From NCBI GenBank assembly GCA_017934275.1, contig JAGBJT010000042.1:20132-84131 (forward strand): a DNA stretch of 64,000 nucleotides, given 5' to 3'. The position numbers and the translations under genes are program-made. This DNA comes from Cardiobacteriaceae bacterium. GTDB taxonomy: Bacteria > Pseudomonadota > Gammaproteobacteria > Cardiobacteriales > Cardiobacteriaceae. Numbering within the stretch: position 1 is the stretch's first letter; each line of letters opens with the position of its first letter. The notes under the pieces are model-generated. The model was not told where the DNA came from. It made no database searches and saw only the letters and a program-made list of their open reading frames with translations. Below are positions 9,241 through 18,665 of this stretch, in pieces.

Positions 9241-9260
9241 ATTTGCAAACATTTGCAAAT
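9241..9260. promoter_or_regulatory. Repeated ATTTGCAAA motif upstream of pilY1
   Basis: ATTTGCAAAC is followed directly by ATTTGCAAAT, and the second unit is a perfect 10-bp palindrome. The pair is 30 bases upstream of the pilY1 start, in the likely leader or promoter. It could be an operator; no known regulator is implied. The rest of 9261-9476 is AT-rich, likely holds the pilY1 promoter, and contains no gene that I can support. Confidence 0.35.
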
Positions 9261-9476
9261 ACGACCAAACCTTATTGCTCTTTTTTTGCCTAATATTGAA
9301 ATATTAACTATTGTTACAATTTTTTGTTGTATGTGAAAAACATTATTTTTATATTTGTTTCGCATTTGAAATAAATACATTTAACCGTGTTTTGTATTTA
9401 ATATACATTGCTTATTGTTTATTTATTTTTACATTCATCGCTTGATTGATTTACAAATAACGACATCTCTTTTTCG

Positions 9477-10043
9477 CTATTTTTTTTGATTTTCTGCTTG
9501 ACTTTTATTTTGAAACGGCAGCAACTTGGGATATTTCGCGCGGCGTTTTTGGACATATCGCCAAACGGAAAATCTCCACAGCAAATTGATAATCGAATAC
9601 CCCAGAGCAGCGACCACAATCCCGACAAACACCGAACCGCCGAACAACGGAAACAAAATCGCTCCTTTCATTTCCAGCAAATTTTGGTTGGAAAAATCGA
9701 CATTGAATAGCGGTAGAAAAAACAATTTGTCGAAAAACCACTGTCCGACGCGGTAATTCATATAAAAAACAATCGGAAAGGTGAATGGATTTGACCAGAG
9801 AGTAAAAAACGCCGCCAAGAGAACATTTGCCCGCAAAACTCCCGCCGCAAACACCGCACAGGGAATTTGTCCCACCATCGGCAACGCTCCGAAAAACAAA
9901 CCGCAAGCCGCCGCCATCGACACGGTGTAACGATTGACTTGCCAAATTTGCGAACGGTCGATTTTTTTCAGAATATTTTTGAGTGCCTTGGAGCTAAAAA
10001 CTTTGTCTGGCTTGGGCAAAATTTTTTTGAAAAAGAATTTCAC
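9477..10043 (-). CDS. DUF2062 membrane protein
   Basis: The protein has 188 residues with three or more hydrophobic segments (~45-65, 68-95 and a C-terminal one near 135-160). The motif GLFFGALPMVGQIP followed by NPFTFPIVFYMNYRVGQW is characteristic of DUF2062 proteins, which are inner-membrane proteins of unknown function. The N-terminus is basic (FFFKKILPKPDKVF). It lies 46 bases downstream of cca, so the two may be co-transcribed. Confidence 0.85.
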   Translation of the reverse strand: MKFFFKKILPKPDKVFSSKALKNILKKIDRSQIWQVNRYTVSMAAACGLFFGALPMVGQIPCAVFAAGVLRANVLLAAFFTLWSNPFTFPIVFYMNYRVGQWFFDKLFFLPLFNVDFSNQNLLEMKGAILFPLFGGSVFVGIVVAALGYSIINLLWRFSVWRYVQKRRAKYPKLLPFQNKSQAENQKK

Positions 10044-10089
10044 GCGTTTTTTCCATTTATTTCATCTTTTATTGCTGGCTGATATTCCG

Positions 10090-11184
10090 TCAGATTTTTT
10101 CTTTACAAATTACTGCCGATATCGCGGCAATTTGCGCTTTCTTGATTTCTTCGCCGAGTTCTGCTCCTTTATATTGGCTAAATTCTGGATTATTCGCGCG
10201 GATTTCACTTGCCACCTGAATTTCTGCACGGATTTGTTCGCGGATTTTTTCATCGATACCGAGCAAGCTCAAAATTTCAAACACCGCCGTATCTTTTTTG
10301 AAACTACCGAGTTTGTGCAAAACACTGAATTTCTCTTTCGCGCTGATATTTCGCCAATTTTGTAAAGCATCAGCTGAATCATTAAAACGAGATATCGCCT
10401 GCACAAACAAATTCGGCAAATGCAAATTGCGTTTTAAGCTCTCAAACACACCGTCTTCTTTCCACTGCCAAATTGCAAGCCGCCAATGAGCATCAGAGCT
10501 ATTTTTTTTGTATTGCGTAAGACGGTTATTCATCGCCTCTAAATTGAAATGAGAAGTTTCAGGAAGAATGACAGATAAAGCTCCAACCGCGTTCAATCCT
10601 TCGAAATATTTCTCTGGCGCATCGGTTAGCAGTGCTCTTACGGTTTCATTCCAAACTCGTTCGCGAGTTAATTCCTTGATTTCACCGCTTGCGACAATTT
10701 CACGGCAAATATGCAGAGTCTCGGGCGCAATCGAAAATCCAAAAGAAAAAAACCGCGCCCAAAAGCGCATCAAGCGCAAAACACGCAACGGATCTTCGGC
10801 AAAAGCTGGCGAAATATGCCGTAAAACACGGTTTTCTAAATCTTCGATACCGCCGTAAGGATCGATGAGATTGCCGTGCTCATCTTCGGCAATTGCATTT
10901 ATCGTCAAATCGCGACGGATTAAATCTTCTTCCAAAGTGGTGGCGGCAGAAAACTCAAAACTAAATCCGCGATGCCCGCGCCCTTGTTTGCGCTCCTGTC
11001 TGGCGAGCGCGTATTCCTCTTTCGTTTCAGGATGCAAAAATACGGGAAAATCGCGCCCAACCTGCATAAATCCCCGTGCAAGCATTTCTTCTACCGTTGC
11101 ACCGACGACCACAAAATCACGATCTTTGACTTCTACACCGAGCAATTTGTCGCGAACCGCACCGCCGACGAGATAAATCTGCAT
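10090..11184 (-). CDS. cca: CCA-adding tRNA nucleotidyltransferase
   Basis: This enzyme adds or repairs the 3' CCA of tRNAs. The N-terminal polymerase beta-like head has [10 protein letters not shown] and the metal-binding DRDFVV, followed by [19 protein letters not shown] and [16 protein letters not shown]. The protein has 364 residues, shorter than the ~412 of Escherichia coli, which fits a form that lacks the C-terminal HD phosphohydrolase domain. The ATG at 11184 begins [12 protein letters not shown], the normal family N-terminus. Confidence 0.95.
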   Translation of the reverse strand: MQIYLVGGAVRDKLLGVEVKDRDFVVVGATVEEMLARGFMQVGRDFPVFLHPETKEEYALARQERKQGRGHRGFSFEFSAATTLEEDLIRRDLTINAIAEDEHGNLIDPYGGIEDLENRVLRHISPAFAEDPLRVLRLMRFWARFFSFGFSIAPETLHICREIVASGEIKELTRERVWNETVRALLTDAPEKYFEGLNAVGALSVILPETSHFNLEAMNNRLTQYKKNSSDAHWRLAIWQWKEDGVFESLKRNLHLPNLFVQAISRFNDSADALQNWRNISAKEKFSVLHKLGSFKKDTAVFEILSLLGIDEKIREQIRAEIQVASEIRANNPEFSQYKGAELGEEIKKAQIAAISAVICKEKI

Positions 11185-11214
11185 TTTTCACTCCCTAAAT
11201 CAAGATAAATAAAA

Positions 11215-11234
11215 AGCAGGATTGAAATCCTGCT
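11215..11234 (-). terminator. Terminator after prmB
   Basis: AGCAGGATT/AATCCTGCT is a perfect 9-bp stem with a 2-base loop. On the minus strand T5 follows. It lies beyond Correia-like copy 3, so that element would be in the prmB mRNA tail. Confidence 0.7.
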
Positions 11235-11237
11235 CTT

Positions 11238-11342
11238 TATAGTCGTTTCAGTTCAAAATAAGACAAGGAAGCGAGCTTAAAGACTGTATCAGAATACGGC
11301 GAAGCGAAGAGAACGCTATTATTTTGAAATGGAACAACTATA
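11238..11342 (+). repeat. Correia-like repeat element, copy 3
   Basis: This 105-bp copy starts TATAGTCGTTTC and ends AACAACTATA. It has the GCTTAAAGACTGTATC variant of the interior that copy 4 shares, and GGCGAAGCGAAG where the others have GGCGAGGCGAAG. It lies between cca and prmB, 20 bases past the prmB stop codon. Confidence 0.87.
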
Positions 11343-11361
11343 TTTCAATAACTTATTTCAC

Positions 11362-12285
11362 TTACATTGAAGGCAATACCGCGTTTAATAATCCGCTTTC
11401 GCGCCAAGCTTTGAGTTCATCGCAACTTACAACAAATATTCCCTCACCACCGCGCTCTAATTCTGCCCATTCAAAACCGATTTCTGGATAAGCATTTTCT
11501 AAATTCACCCAATTCGCTCCGACTTCGACAACTAATAAACCGTCATCACTTAAATAATCGCAAGCTTCGAGCAAAATCCGACGGACTAAATCCAAGCCGT
11601 CTTCACCAGAAACCAAAGCGTGGCGCGGTTCGTGGCGGAATTCTTCGACAATTAAGGACATTTCAGCCGCTTCAACATAAGGCGGATTGCACAAAATCCA
11701 GTCGAATTTACCTTCCAGATGTTCGAATAAATCACCGTGGCAAATGTCGATGTTGTAGCCTTCCATACCGCACTTGGCGATATTTTTCTCCGCAACTTTC
11801 AGAGCATCGCTATCGTCATCGGCGAGCACAACTTCGGCTTGTGGATAACGGTATTTCGCGACAATTCCAATTGCACCGCTTCCTGCGCATAAATCCAAAA
11901 TTCGCTCTGGCGCGCGGTCGCCTGTCCAATATGGAGAAAGTCCTTTTTCAACTAGTTCGGCAATCGGTGAGCGCGGAATTAAAGCCCGCTCGTCGATGTA
12001 TAACTCGTAACCTGCATACATTGTGCGATGAGTGATATACGGAACAGGAACTCGTTCATCAATTCTGGCCCTCAAAGAATTGATGATTTGCAATTTTTCA
12101 GGTTCGGTGAGATTGGTTTGCAAATAGTGAATATCTAATCCAAACGGCAATTGCAATACCCCGATAACTAACGAAGCTGCCTCATCAAGTGCATTGTCGG
12201 TTCCGTGTCCGTAATAAAGTTCAGCACGCGACATTTCACTAGCGGAATAACGGATATAGTCAATTATCGTGGTGAGATTTTTCAT
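11362..12285 (-). CDS. prmB: Ribosomal protein L3 N5-glutamine methyltransferase
   Basis: PrmB methylates a glutamine of ribosomal protein L3. The 307-residue protein has the N-terminal helical domain (ELYYGHGTDNALDEA), the AdoMet site ILDLCAGSGAIGI and the catalytic CNPPYVEAAEM. The sequence EFRHEPRHALVSGEDGLDL downstream favours PrmB over the release-factor enzyme PrmC. Start ATG 12285 gives a normal-length protein. It is divergent from the permease gene beginning at 12412. Confidence 0.92.
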   Translation of the reverse strand: MKNLTTIIDYIRYSASEMSRAELYYGHGTDNALDEAASLVIGVLQLPFGLDIHYLQTNLTEPEKLQIINSLRARIDERVPVPYITHRTMYAGYELYIDERALIPRSPIAELVEKGLSPYWTGDRAPERILDLCAGSGAIGIVAKYRYPQAEVVLADDDSDALKVAEKNIAKCGMEGYNIDICHGDLFEHLEGKFDWILCNPPYVEAAEMSLIVEEFRHEPRHALVSGEDGLDLVRRILLEACDYLSDDGLLVVEVGANWVNLENAYPEIGFEWAELERGGEGIFVVSCDELKAWRESGLLNAVLPSM

Positions 12286-12411
12286 CTGTTTATCCTTCTT
12301 TTCGTTTATCAGAGAATGCGCGAAAAGTATAAATTATTTACACTCTTCTATATTTTTTTAACCATCTTTATTTCTAAAAAATTAAATTATTTCGAATATT
12401 TCGGAGGTTTT

Positions 12412-13542
12412 GTGAATTCATTTTCAGGTCGCTTCTTTTGGCTATTTTTTTTCATCTTTTGCGGTTTTTTATTTTACCTCTTACGCCCAATTTTAACCCC
12501 TTTTCTCTGCGGAGCATTTCTGGCTTATTTAGGCGACCCTCTTGCCGATAAATTAGAAAGATTAAACTTTTCCCGTAACGGGGCTGTTATCACAGTTTTT
12601 GTCTCCTTTACGATATTGATGTTGGTAGTGGTGCTGTTTTTAATTCCTACTATTAACTCGCAAATTTCCAACCTTATGCTCAAAATGCCCGAATATTTAG
12701 AATGGATTAAAAGCCATACTGGCGACAATCTTCTGCGTTTTATCGGCATTGAAAACGGTGAATTAAATAGCGAAAATATCCAAGCTCTTCTGAAAAATAA
12801 TTTAGGGGATAGTTCAAAAATAGCTAGCTTCTTTGTCGGTTCAATTCAGGGCTCTTTTAATATTTTATTCACCATCATCATCTATATTTTTCTTATCCCT
12901 GTGGTTACTTTTTACCTCCTTCGCGACTGGGATATTCTCATTGCCAAAATCAATTCTCTAATTCCGAAAAAGCATCTCAACACCGTCCGCACACTTGTCA
13001 TACAAAGCGACAAAGTGCTGGCAGGATTTATGCGCGGGCAGTTTGCCGTAATGATGGCTTTGGGGATTATTTATTCCGTTGGACTTTCGATTGTCGGTTT
13101 AGATATGGCAATTGCTATCGGTATGTTTGCGGGAATGGTGAGTTTTGTGCCGTATCTCGGTTTAATTATCGGGATTTGTTTAGCGGGAATTATGGCTTTA
13201 TTGCAATTTCAAGATTGGTTGCATCTAGTTGAAGTTGTCGTGGTTTTCGGTATTGCACAAATTATGGAAACCGTCATTCTCACGCCAAAATTTATCGGAG
13301 ATAAAACTGGTTTGCACCCTGTTGCGGTTTTATTTGCGGTAATGGCTGGCGGACAACTTTTCGGCTTTACGGGGATACTTATCGGACTTCCTGCCGCTGC
13401 GGTAATAAATGTATTTCTTCTTTACTTCAAAGATAAGTATCTGGCAAGCGATATTTATAACCAGCAAGAAATAACAACACCAGCAAAATCGGCGAATAAA
13501 ACAACTAATAAAGCTAATAAAAAGCCGCGCAATAAACAATAA
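12412..13542 (+). CDS. AI-2E/PerM-family membrane permease
   Basis: The protein is about 376 residues with roughly seven to eight transmembrane segments and the family features RPILTPFLCGAFLAYLGDPL, PVVTFYLLRDWD and GLPAAAVINVFLLY. Members export or pass varied small solutes; the substrate is unknown. GTG 12412 has GGAGG four bases upstream and gives a normal N-terminus. A longer frame runs back to 12205 but overlaps the divergent prmB gene, so I reject it; an ATG at 12313 is a less likely alternative. The C-terminus is basic and Lys/Asn-rich. Confidence 0.85.
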   Translation: MNSFSGRFFWLFFFIFCGFLFYLLRPILTPFLCGAFLAYLGDPLADKLERLNFSRNGAVITVFVSFTILMLVVVLFLIPTINSQISNLMLKMPEYLEWIKSHTGDNLLRFIGIENGELNSENIQALLKNNLGDSSKIASFFVGSIQGSFNILFTIIIYIFLIPVVTFYLLRDWDILIAKINSLIPKKHLNTVRTLVIQSDKVLAGFMRGQFAVMMALGIIYSVGLSIVGLDMAIAIGMFAGMVSFVPYLGLIIGICLAGIMALLQFQDWLHLVEVVVVFGIAQIMETVILTPKFIGDKTGLHPVAVLFAVMAGGQLFGFTGILIGLPAAAVINVFLLYFKDKYLASDIYNQQEITTPAKSANKTTNKANKKPRNKQ

Positions 13543-13599
13543 ATACGGTCTTATAAAATTCCACGCATTTTTTGCATCAGCATCACACGGAAATTTTCA

Positions 13600-14715
13600 A
13601 TGAAAAAAACTTGCAATTTTTTACTTCTAACCGCCCTTTTTATTTTGACTGCCTGCACTAGTGCAATCGATGAAAAAGGCTATACCAAAGATTCCTTGGA
13701 AGGTTTTAACCGCAAAGTTTTTGCATTCAATGAAATTGTTGATAAAACCGCATTCAAACCAGTTGCTCGTGCTTATGAAGTCGCCGTTCCACAATTTATG
13801 CGCACGGGAATTCATAACTTTTTCGGTAATTTGAGTGATGTCGGTTCATTTGCTAATGCCGCCTTACAACTCGACGGTCCTGCAACGGCAAAAATCGGTG
13901 CTCGTGTAGTTAGCAATACGGTTATCGGCATTGGCGGTTTAATTGATGTTGCAACGCCGATGGGTAACGAAAAAATCAACCGTGATTTCGGCTCAACTTT
14001 GGCTCGCTACGGAGTGCAATCTGGACCATTCGTAATGCTGCCGTTTTTTGGTCCAAGCACACTGCGAGATGCGGCGGGAAAAATTCCTGGTGCTTATCTC
14101 AATCCTGTTTCTTATATCGACGACGACACAACTCGCTGGTCTTTAATCGCTCTTAACGCGGTGGATACACGGGCGAGTTTTCTACCTTTGGAGCGACAAA
14201 TGGAAGGCGCAACAACGGATAAATACGCCGCAATCCGCGATGCTTGGTTACAACACCGTTGGGGACAGCTTGGCACTCCTGTAAATCAAATGCAGTCTGA
14301 TGATATTGATGCACTTTTTGCGGGAAATAGTGCTAGTCCAGCGACAACGGATACGACGGCTAATAACAATGCGGTAAATCCAGCTCCAATACCTGCTAAT
14401 CCGACGACTACCGCTCCAACTTCTACCGTTACAGTAAATCCTCAAAGCTCAACTACCACACCGTCTTCAACGCTTAGCATAAATCCAGCAACTACTCCAA
14501 ATTCTGCTACTGCGCTTGCGGATAACACGGTTGAATATGCAGAAAATCCAAATTACACGGGCAATTTATCCGCGCCAAATCTTCCATCGGTTACAGAAAC
14601 TCAAATTGAAGAAGCTATTCCCAGCACCGCGCCAGACTACTTAAACAGCGCGCCAAATAATTACGAAAACGCAGCTCCGACATATTTCAACGAACCAGCA
14701 CCGTTTTTGTTCTAA
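13600..14715 (+). CDS. mlaA: MlaA/VacJ outer-membrane lipoprotein with long C-terminal extension
   Basis: MlaA is the outer-membrane component that removes misplaced phospholipids from the outer leaflet and hands them to MlaC. A lipoprotein signal peptide ends in LTAC (Cys at residue ~19). The MlaA core (EGFNRKVFAFNE, RTGIHNFFGNLSD, GIGGLIDVATPMG, LPFFGPSTLRD) runs to about residue 230. The last ~130 residues are an unusual Pro/Thr/Ser/Asn-rich tail that most MlaA proteins lack. The other mla genes are not in the window. Confidence 0.93.
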   Translation: MKKTCNFLLLTALFILTACTSAIDEKGYTKDSLEGFNRKVFAFNEIVDKTAFKPVARAYEVAVPQFMRTGIHNFFGNLSDVGSFANAALQLDGPATAKIGARVVSNTVIGIGGLIDVATPMGNEKINRDFGSTLARYGVQSGPFVMLPFFGPSTLRDAAGKIPGAYLNPVSYIDDDTTRWSLIALNAVDTRASFLPLERQMEGATTDKYAAIRDAWLQHRWGQLGTPVNQMQSDDIDALFAGNSASPATTDTTANNNAVNPAPIPANPTTTAPTSTVTVNPQSSTTTPSSTLSINPATTPNSATALADNTVEYAENPNYTGNLSAPNLPSVTETQIEEAIPSTAPDYLNSAPNNYENAAPTYFNEPAPFLF

Positions 14716-14727
14716 TTTCAAACATTG

Positions 14728-14747
14728 TGAGGGGCTAGTTCCCCTCA
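14728..14747 (+). terminator. Terminator after mlaA
   Basis: TGAGGGG/CCCCTCA flank a 6-base loop and are followed by TTTTTAT. It lies 12 bases past the mlaA stop codon. Confidence 0.85.
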
Positions 14748-14762
14748 TTTTTATCTAATCCG

Positions 14763-15719
14763 ATGCCGAAAATAACTAAACAGCAGCAAAGAAGAATTGC
14801 TGAAAACAAAATCCGCGAAAGCAAAAGAGACGACCTAATTGCAGCGATTGTGAGTGCGCATTTCGGTTATGAAGTGCTGGTGGAAGTGAAAGACGGAGGC
14901 GGCATTCGGCAAATTTCCTGCGACTGGCGACAAAATCTTGGCAATATTGCTGTCGGCGACCGCGTGCAAATTGCGATGCAGGGCGAAAAGGCGGTAATCG
15001 AACACATTGCCGAACGGTCAAAAAATACGCTCTACAAACGCCAAGGGCGCAAAAATAAACCAATTGCCGCCAATGTCGAGCAGCTGCTCATCGTCGCCTG
15101 TGTAGAGCCCGCCTGCCAATTTAATTTAATCGACCGTTATCTAATTGCCGCTGAAATTGCGGGGATACGCGCGGCGGTTGTTTGTAATAAATCTGACATC
15201 GGAACTCTGAATTTATCCGCATATCAGAGTTTTCCGCTTTTTACTTGCTCAACGCTAAACGGCGAGGGTATTGAGGAAATTTCCAATTTTTGCCGCGACA
15301 AGGAAACGCTCATCTGCGGTCAATCGGGCGTAGGCAAATCCAGCTTAATTTCCGCGCTTATCCCCAATCTCGCTATTCAAATTCAGGAAATTAGCGCGGT
15401 TACTCGCCTCGGCAAACACACTACCACCAATTGCCGACGCTACCTGCTTCCAAATGGAGGCGCGATTGTTGATACACCTGGGGTGCGCGGTTATTCGTTT
15501 CCTGACAACACTCCACAAGATGCGCTTATGCAGGCGATGAAAATAGTTTTTAGTGATATTTTTGTCGCAATCAGCAACTGCCGTTTTAGCGACTGCAAAC
15601 ATCAAACTGAACCAAATTGCGCAGTAAAACAAGCAATTGCAAACGGCACAATCACAGAAAACCGCTGGGAAAGCTTTCAGTCAATTCAGCAGGCAATTGA
15701 AGAGAAAAATTTCGGTTGA
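14763..15719 (+). CDS. rsgA: Small ribosomal subunit biogenesis GTPase RsgA
   Basis: RsgA is a circularly permuted GTPase that acts in late 30S ribosome assembly. The 318-residue protein has an OB-fold (residues ~35-100), then the permuted G motifs NKSD (G4, ~145), GQSGVGKSSL (G1, ~183) and DTPGVRGYSF (G3, ~240). The C-terminal zinc knuckle is C-x5-C-x-H with the later Cys (NCRFSDCKHQTEPNC). The order G4-G1-G3 shows the permutation. A possible weak hairpin (AAAGGCG...CGCCTTT, 15721-15754) follows. Confidence 0.94.
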   Translation: MPKITKQQQRRIAENKIRESKRDDLIAAIVSAHFGYEVLVEVKDGGGIRQISCDWRQNLGNIAVGDRVQIAMQGEKAVIEHIAERSKNTLYKRQGRKNKPIAANVEQLLIVACVEPACQFNLIDRYLIAAEIAGIRAAVVCNKSDIGTLNLSAYQSFPLFTCSTLNGEGIEEISNFCRDKETLICGQSGVGKSSLISALIPNLAIQIQEISAVTRLGKHTTTNCRRYLLPNGGAIVDTPGVRGYSFPDNTPQDALMQAMKIVFSDIFVAISNCRFSDCKHQTEPNCAVKQAIANGTITENRWESFQSIQQAIEEKNFG

Positions 15720-15776
15720 AAAAGGCGTTTTTGCCGCAATTTTTTTCCGCCTTTCAACGGCAAATGAGCAAGAAAA

Positions 15777-16058
15777 ATGAACCAGCAAAACGATTTATTA
15801 AGCGCACCAGAAGAACGGGAAAATTCCAACAAAAGCGCAAATCTCAAAAATTATGAAAAAAATTTGCAACGATTAGAAGAAATCTTGCGCAAACTCGAAA
15901 CAGGTGAAGTTTCACTCGAAATTGCATTAAAAGAATATGAAAAAGGAGTAAAAATCATCTCCGAATGCCGCAGCGCATTAGAACAAGCAGAGCAAAAGGT
16001 GCAAATTTTAATGCAAAACGGTGCAAAAGAAGAACTACAAGAGTTTAAATCTGAATAA
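15777..16058 (+). CDS. xseB: Exodeoxyribonuclease VII small subunit
   Basis: XseB pairs with XseA to degrade single-stranded DNA to oligonucleotides. The 93-residue protein contains the family core KNLQRLEEILRKLETGEVSL, then ALKEYEKGVKII and CRSALEQAEQKV. It is preceded by ~25 extra N-terminal residues. xseA is not in the window. Confidence 0.93.
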   Translation: MNQQNDLLSAPEERENSNKSANLKNYEKNLQRLEEILRKLETGEVSLEIALKEYEKGVKIISECRSALEQAEQKVQILMQNGAKEELQEFKSE

Positions 16059-16112
16059 ATAACAGTGTAAAAAAAATCTAATTATTTATAAAAAAATCAT
16101 CAAGGAGCAAAT

Positions 16113-17486
16113 ATGGCTTTATTCATCCTGTCAATTTATAGCCTAGTGCTAATTTATATCGCCTATTTAGATTTTCGCAAAAAACAAGACTTAAACCATT
16201 TTTTAGTTGCAAATCGCACATCAGGTGCTTTTCAAACAGGATTTTCAATCACCGCATCTTGCATCGGAGGAACGGCAACTATCGGACTTGTTGCCGATGT
16301 AGCAAAAAACGGTTTTCCCGCAATTTGGTATCTTCTATCAGGCGCAATTGGACTGATGATTTTGGCTTTATTTTTTGCCAAAATTGTGCGCCGAACAGAA
16401 GCTTTAACCTTGCCGCAAATAATGGAAAAATATATTTCCAAAAAAGCCGCAACTCTTGCTGCCATCATCATTTCACTTGCTTGGACGGCAATTTTGGCAG
16501 CGCAATTTTCCGCCGCTGCATCAATACTTGAAGTATTCGGTATAAGCAATATCAGCGCACTCATTTCCGCCGTATTTCTCATCGCAATTTACACCGCATT
16601 AGGCGGTCAAATGAGCGTAATTAAAAGCGATGTTTATCAATATTTAATATTGCTTTTAAGTTTTATTTTATCCCTAATTTTCCTCTTCTCAAAAACCGAT
16701 TTTAACTATCTTACCAGCATTGATTGGCACTTAACTAATAGTAATTTTGGCATCAACAGTATCTTTTATTATTTAATTTTTGTCGGTATTAGTTACATCA
16801 TCGACCCAATGTTATTTTCCCGAATTTTATCCGCAAGAGATGAAAAAACTGCCGTCAAGGGGGCAGTTTTAGGGGCGGCATTTATCGCATTATCGGCATT
16901 TCTGATTGTGTTAATCGCATTCCTGACAATAAATATTTCAAGTTCAGAAATCAATCCCAATAGCTTATTAACGCACACTCTTTTTTATGAATTACCGCCA
17001 ATTCTAGGAATAATTTTGCTACTTGGACTTTTAAGCGCAATTATTTCTTCTGCTGATACGGTTTTAATTACTTCAACAAGTGTATTCGCACACGACATAA
17101 TTAAAACCAACAACCTAATTTTTTACCGCATATCCACCATATTTTTTGCCGCAATAGCCCTATTTTTAGCAACAAAGGGAAAGGCAATTTTGGATTATTT
17201 CTTCGCCGCCAACGATTTATTTGTCGGAGGAGTGGCAATACCGCTATTTTTCGCGCTCATTTGTCAAGGCAAAATCAACAAAACTTGCGTACTACTTGCG
17301 ATGATTGCTGGTTCTGGCTTGGGAGCGTTAAGCGCGTTAGGTGCAATTTTAGATGCAGGCGGAATATTTGATAAAAAAATCTATTCCACTTTCGGAATAG
17401 TTTTAGCTGTTTTATTCTGCATAATCGGAAAATTATTATTCCATTTAACTAGGAAAAATAGCAATTTAATTGCCGAAAAGGTGTAA
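16113..17486 (+). CDS. Sodium:solute symporter family transporter
   Basis: The protein has 457 residues and about 12-13 hydrophobic segments. Features of the SSS family include SITASCIGGTATIG near residue 48, ALGGQMSVIKSDVYQYLILL (~160-180), and SAIISSADTVLITSTSVFAHDI (~310). It ends four bases before anmK, which suggests co-transcription. Its solute is not visible from the sequence; an anhydromuropeptide-derived sugar is a context-based guess. Start ATG 16113 has AAGGAG at eight bases. Confidence 0.85.
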   Translation: MALFILSIYSLVLIYIAYLDFRKKQDLNHFLVANRTSGAFQTGFSITASCIGGTATIGLVADVAKNGFPAIWYLLSGAIGLMILALFFAKIVRRTEALTLPQIMEKYISKKAATLAAIIISLAWTAILAAQFSAAASILEVFGISNISALISAVFLIAIYTALGGQMSVIKSDVYQYLILLLSFILSLIFLFSKTDFNYLTSIDWHLTNSNFGINSIFYYLIFVGISYIIDPMLFSRILSARDEKTAVKGAVLGAAFIALSAFLIVLIAFLTINISSSEINPNSLLTHTLFYELPPILGIILLLGLLSAIISSADTVLITSTSVFAHDIIKTNNLIFYRISTIFFAAIALFLATKGKAILDYFFAANDLFVGGVAIPLFFALICQGKINKTCVLLAMIAGSGLGALSALGAILDAGGIFDKKIYSTFGIVLAVLFCIIGKLLFHLTRKNSNLIAEKV

Positions 17487-17490
17487 AAAT

Positions 17491-18624
17491 ATGCCAGAAC
17501 AGTTAAATAATCTTTATATCGGCGTAATGTCAGGCACTAGCCTTGACGGAGTCGATGTCGCGATTTGCAATTTTGCAGAAAAATGGCAAATCATCGCGCA
17601 GGAAAGTTTTGATTTTCCAGAAAAACTTCGCTCCGATATTCTCGATATTGCAAATAACAAAGCAATGCCAATCTCAAAAATTGCTCAAATCGACCAAGAA
17701 CTCGGCGAAATTTATGCGCAAAGTATCAACAAAACAATTACAAAAGCTGACATTTCAGCGACAAATATCCACGCTATCGGCTTACACGGTCAGACGGTGT
17801 ATCACAAAATCGAGACAAATACTCGCTGTTCAGTGCAACTTGGCAATCCCAATATCGTTGCCGTGCAAACTCAAATCCCCGTCGTAGCCGACTTTCGCCG
17901 TAAAGATATCGCCTTTGGCGGGCAAGGTGCACCGCTTGTGCCGCGTTTTCATCAGGAGCTTTATCAGCACTCAAATTATTCCACAACGTTAGTATTAAAT
18001 ATCGGCGGAATTGCCAATATTTCGGTTATCCAAAAAAATCAAGCAACAATCGGCTACGACATTTGCGTCGGCAATCTCCTGCTGGATTATTTAGCCGAAA
18101 AAAATCTCGGGCAGAAATTCGACCACGACGGCAATTTTGCTAAATCTGGAAAAATTATTCCCGAACTGCTTGACATTTTTCTGCACGATGAATTTATTTT
18201 GCAAAAACCGCCGAAAAGCACGGGAAGAGAATATTTCAACCCCGTTTGGCTTGCGGAAAAACTCAATAAAATCAAAGAGATAGCAAACATCAGCGATTTA
18301 GAACAAGATGCAAATGTTGCCTGCACATTAGTTGAAATGCTCGCAATTGTCTTACAAAAAGAAGTCGCAAAATTTCCACAAGGCGCACTAAAAGTGGCTG
18401 GTGGTGGTGCAAAAAATAAGTTTTTAATGGAAAGGATTCGCGCAAATCTCCCCGATTGGCAAGTCTCCGATATTGAAATTGACGGCTACAACAGCCAATT
18501 TTTCGAAGCATTTTGCTTTGCTTGGCTTGCTTGGCGAAGAATGACAGAACAAGATGCAAACCTTCCAACGGTTACAGGTGCAGAACAAAAATGCAGTCTT
18601 GGCGGAGTATATTTGCCAAATTAA
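17491..18624 (+). CDS. anmK: Anhydro-N-acetylmuramic acid kinase
   Basis: AnmK cleaves and phosphorylates 1,6-anhydro-MurNAc to MurNAc-6-phosphate in cell-wall recycling. The 377-residue protein has the N-terminal VMSGTSLDGVDVA, the middle GLHGQTVYH and DFRRKDIAFGGQGAPLVP, and the C-terminal VAGGGAKN and DGYNSQFFEAFCFAWLA, all family hallmarks. ATG 17491 is chosen over an upstream in-frame codon at 17470, which overlaps the symporter. It is the second gene of a likely pair with that symporter. Confidence 0.95.
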   Translation: MPEQLNNLYIGVMSGTSLDGVDVAICNFAEKWQIIAQESFDFPEKLRSDILDIANNKAMPISKIAQIDQELGEIYAQSINKTITKADISATNIHAIGLHGQTVYHKIETNTRCSVQLGNPNIVAVQTQIPVVADFRRKDIAFGGQGAPLVPRFHQELYQHSNYSTTLVLNIGGIANISVIQKNQATIGYDICVGNLLLDYLAEKNLGQKFDHDGNFAKSGKIIPELLDIFLHDEFILQKPPKSTGREYFNPVWLAEKLNKIKEIANISDLEQDANVACTLVEMLAIVLQKEVAKFPQGALKVAGGGAKNKFLMERIRANLPDWQVSDIEIDGYNSQFFEAFCFAWLAWRRMTEQDANLPTVTGAEQKCSLGGVYLPN

Positions 18625-18665
18625 AATAACTCAAATTGAATAAAATAAATATGGATTAGCCTAAA

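Noticed and set aside
12205..12411. Extended start of the PerM-like gene
   Set aside because: It overlaps the divergent prmB gene and its translation is not like the family.
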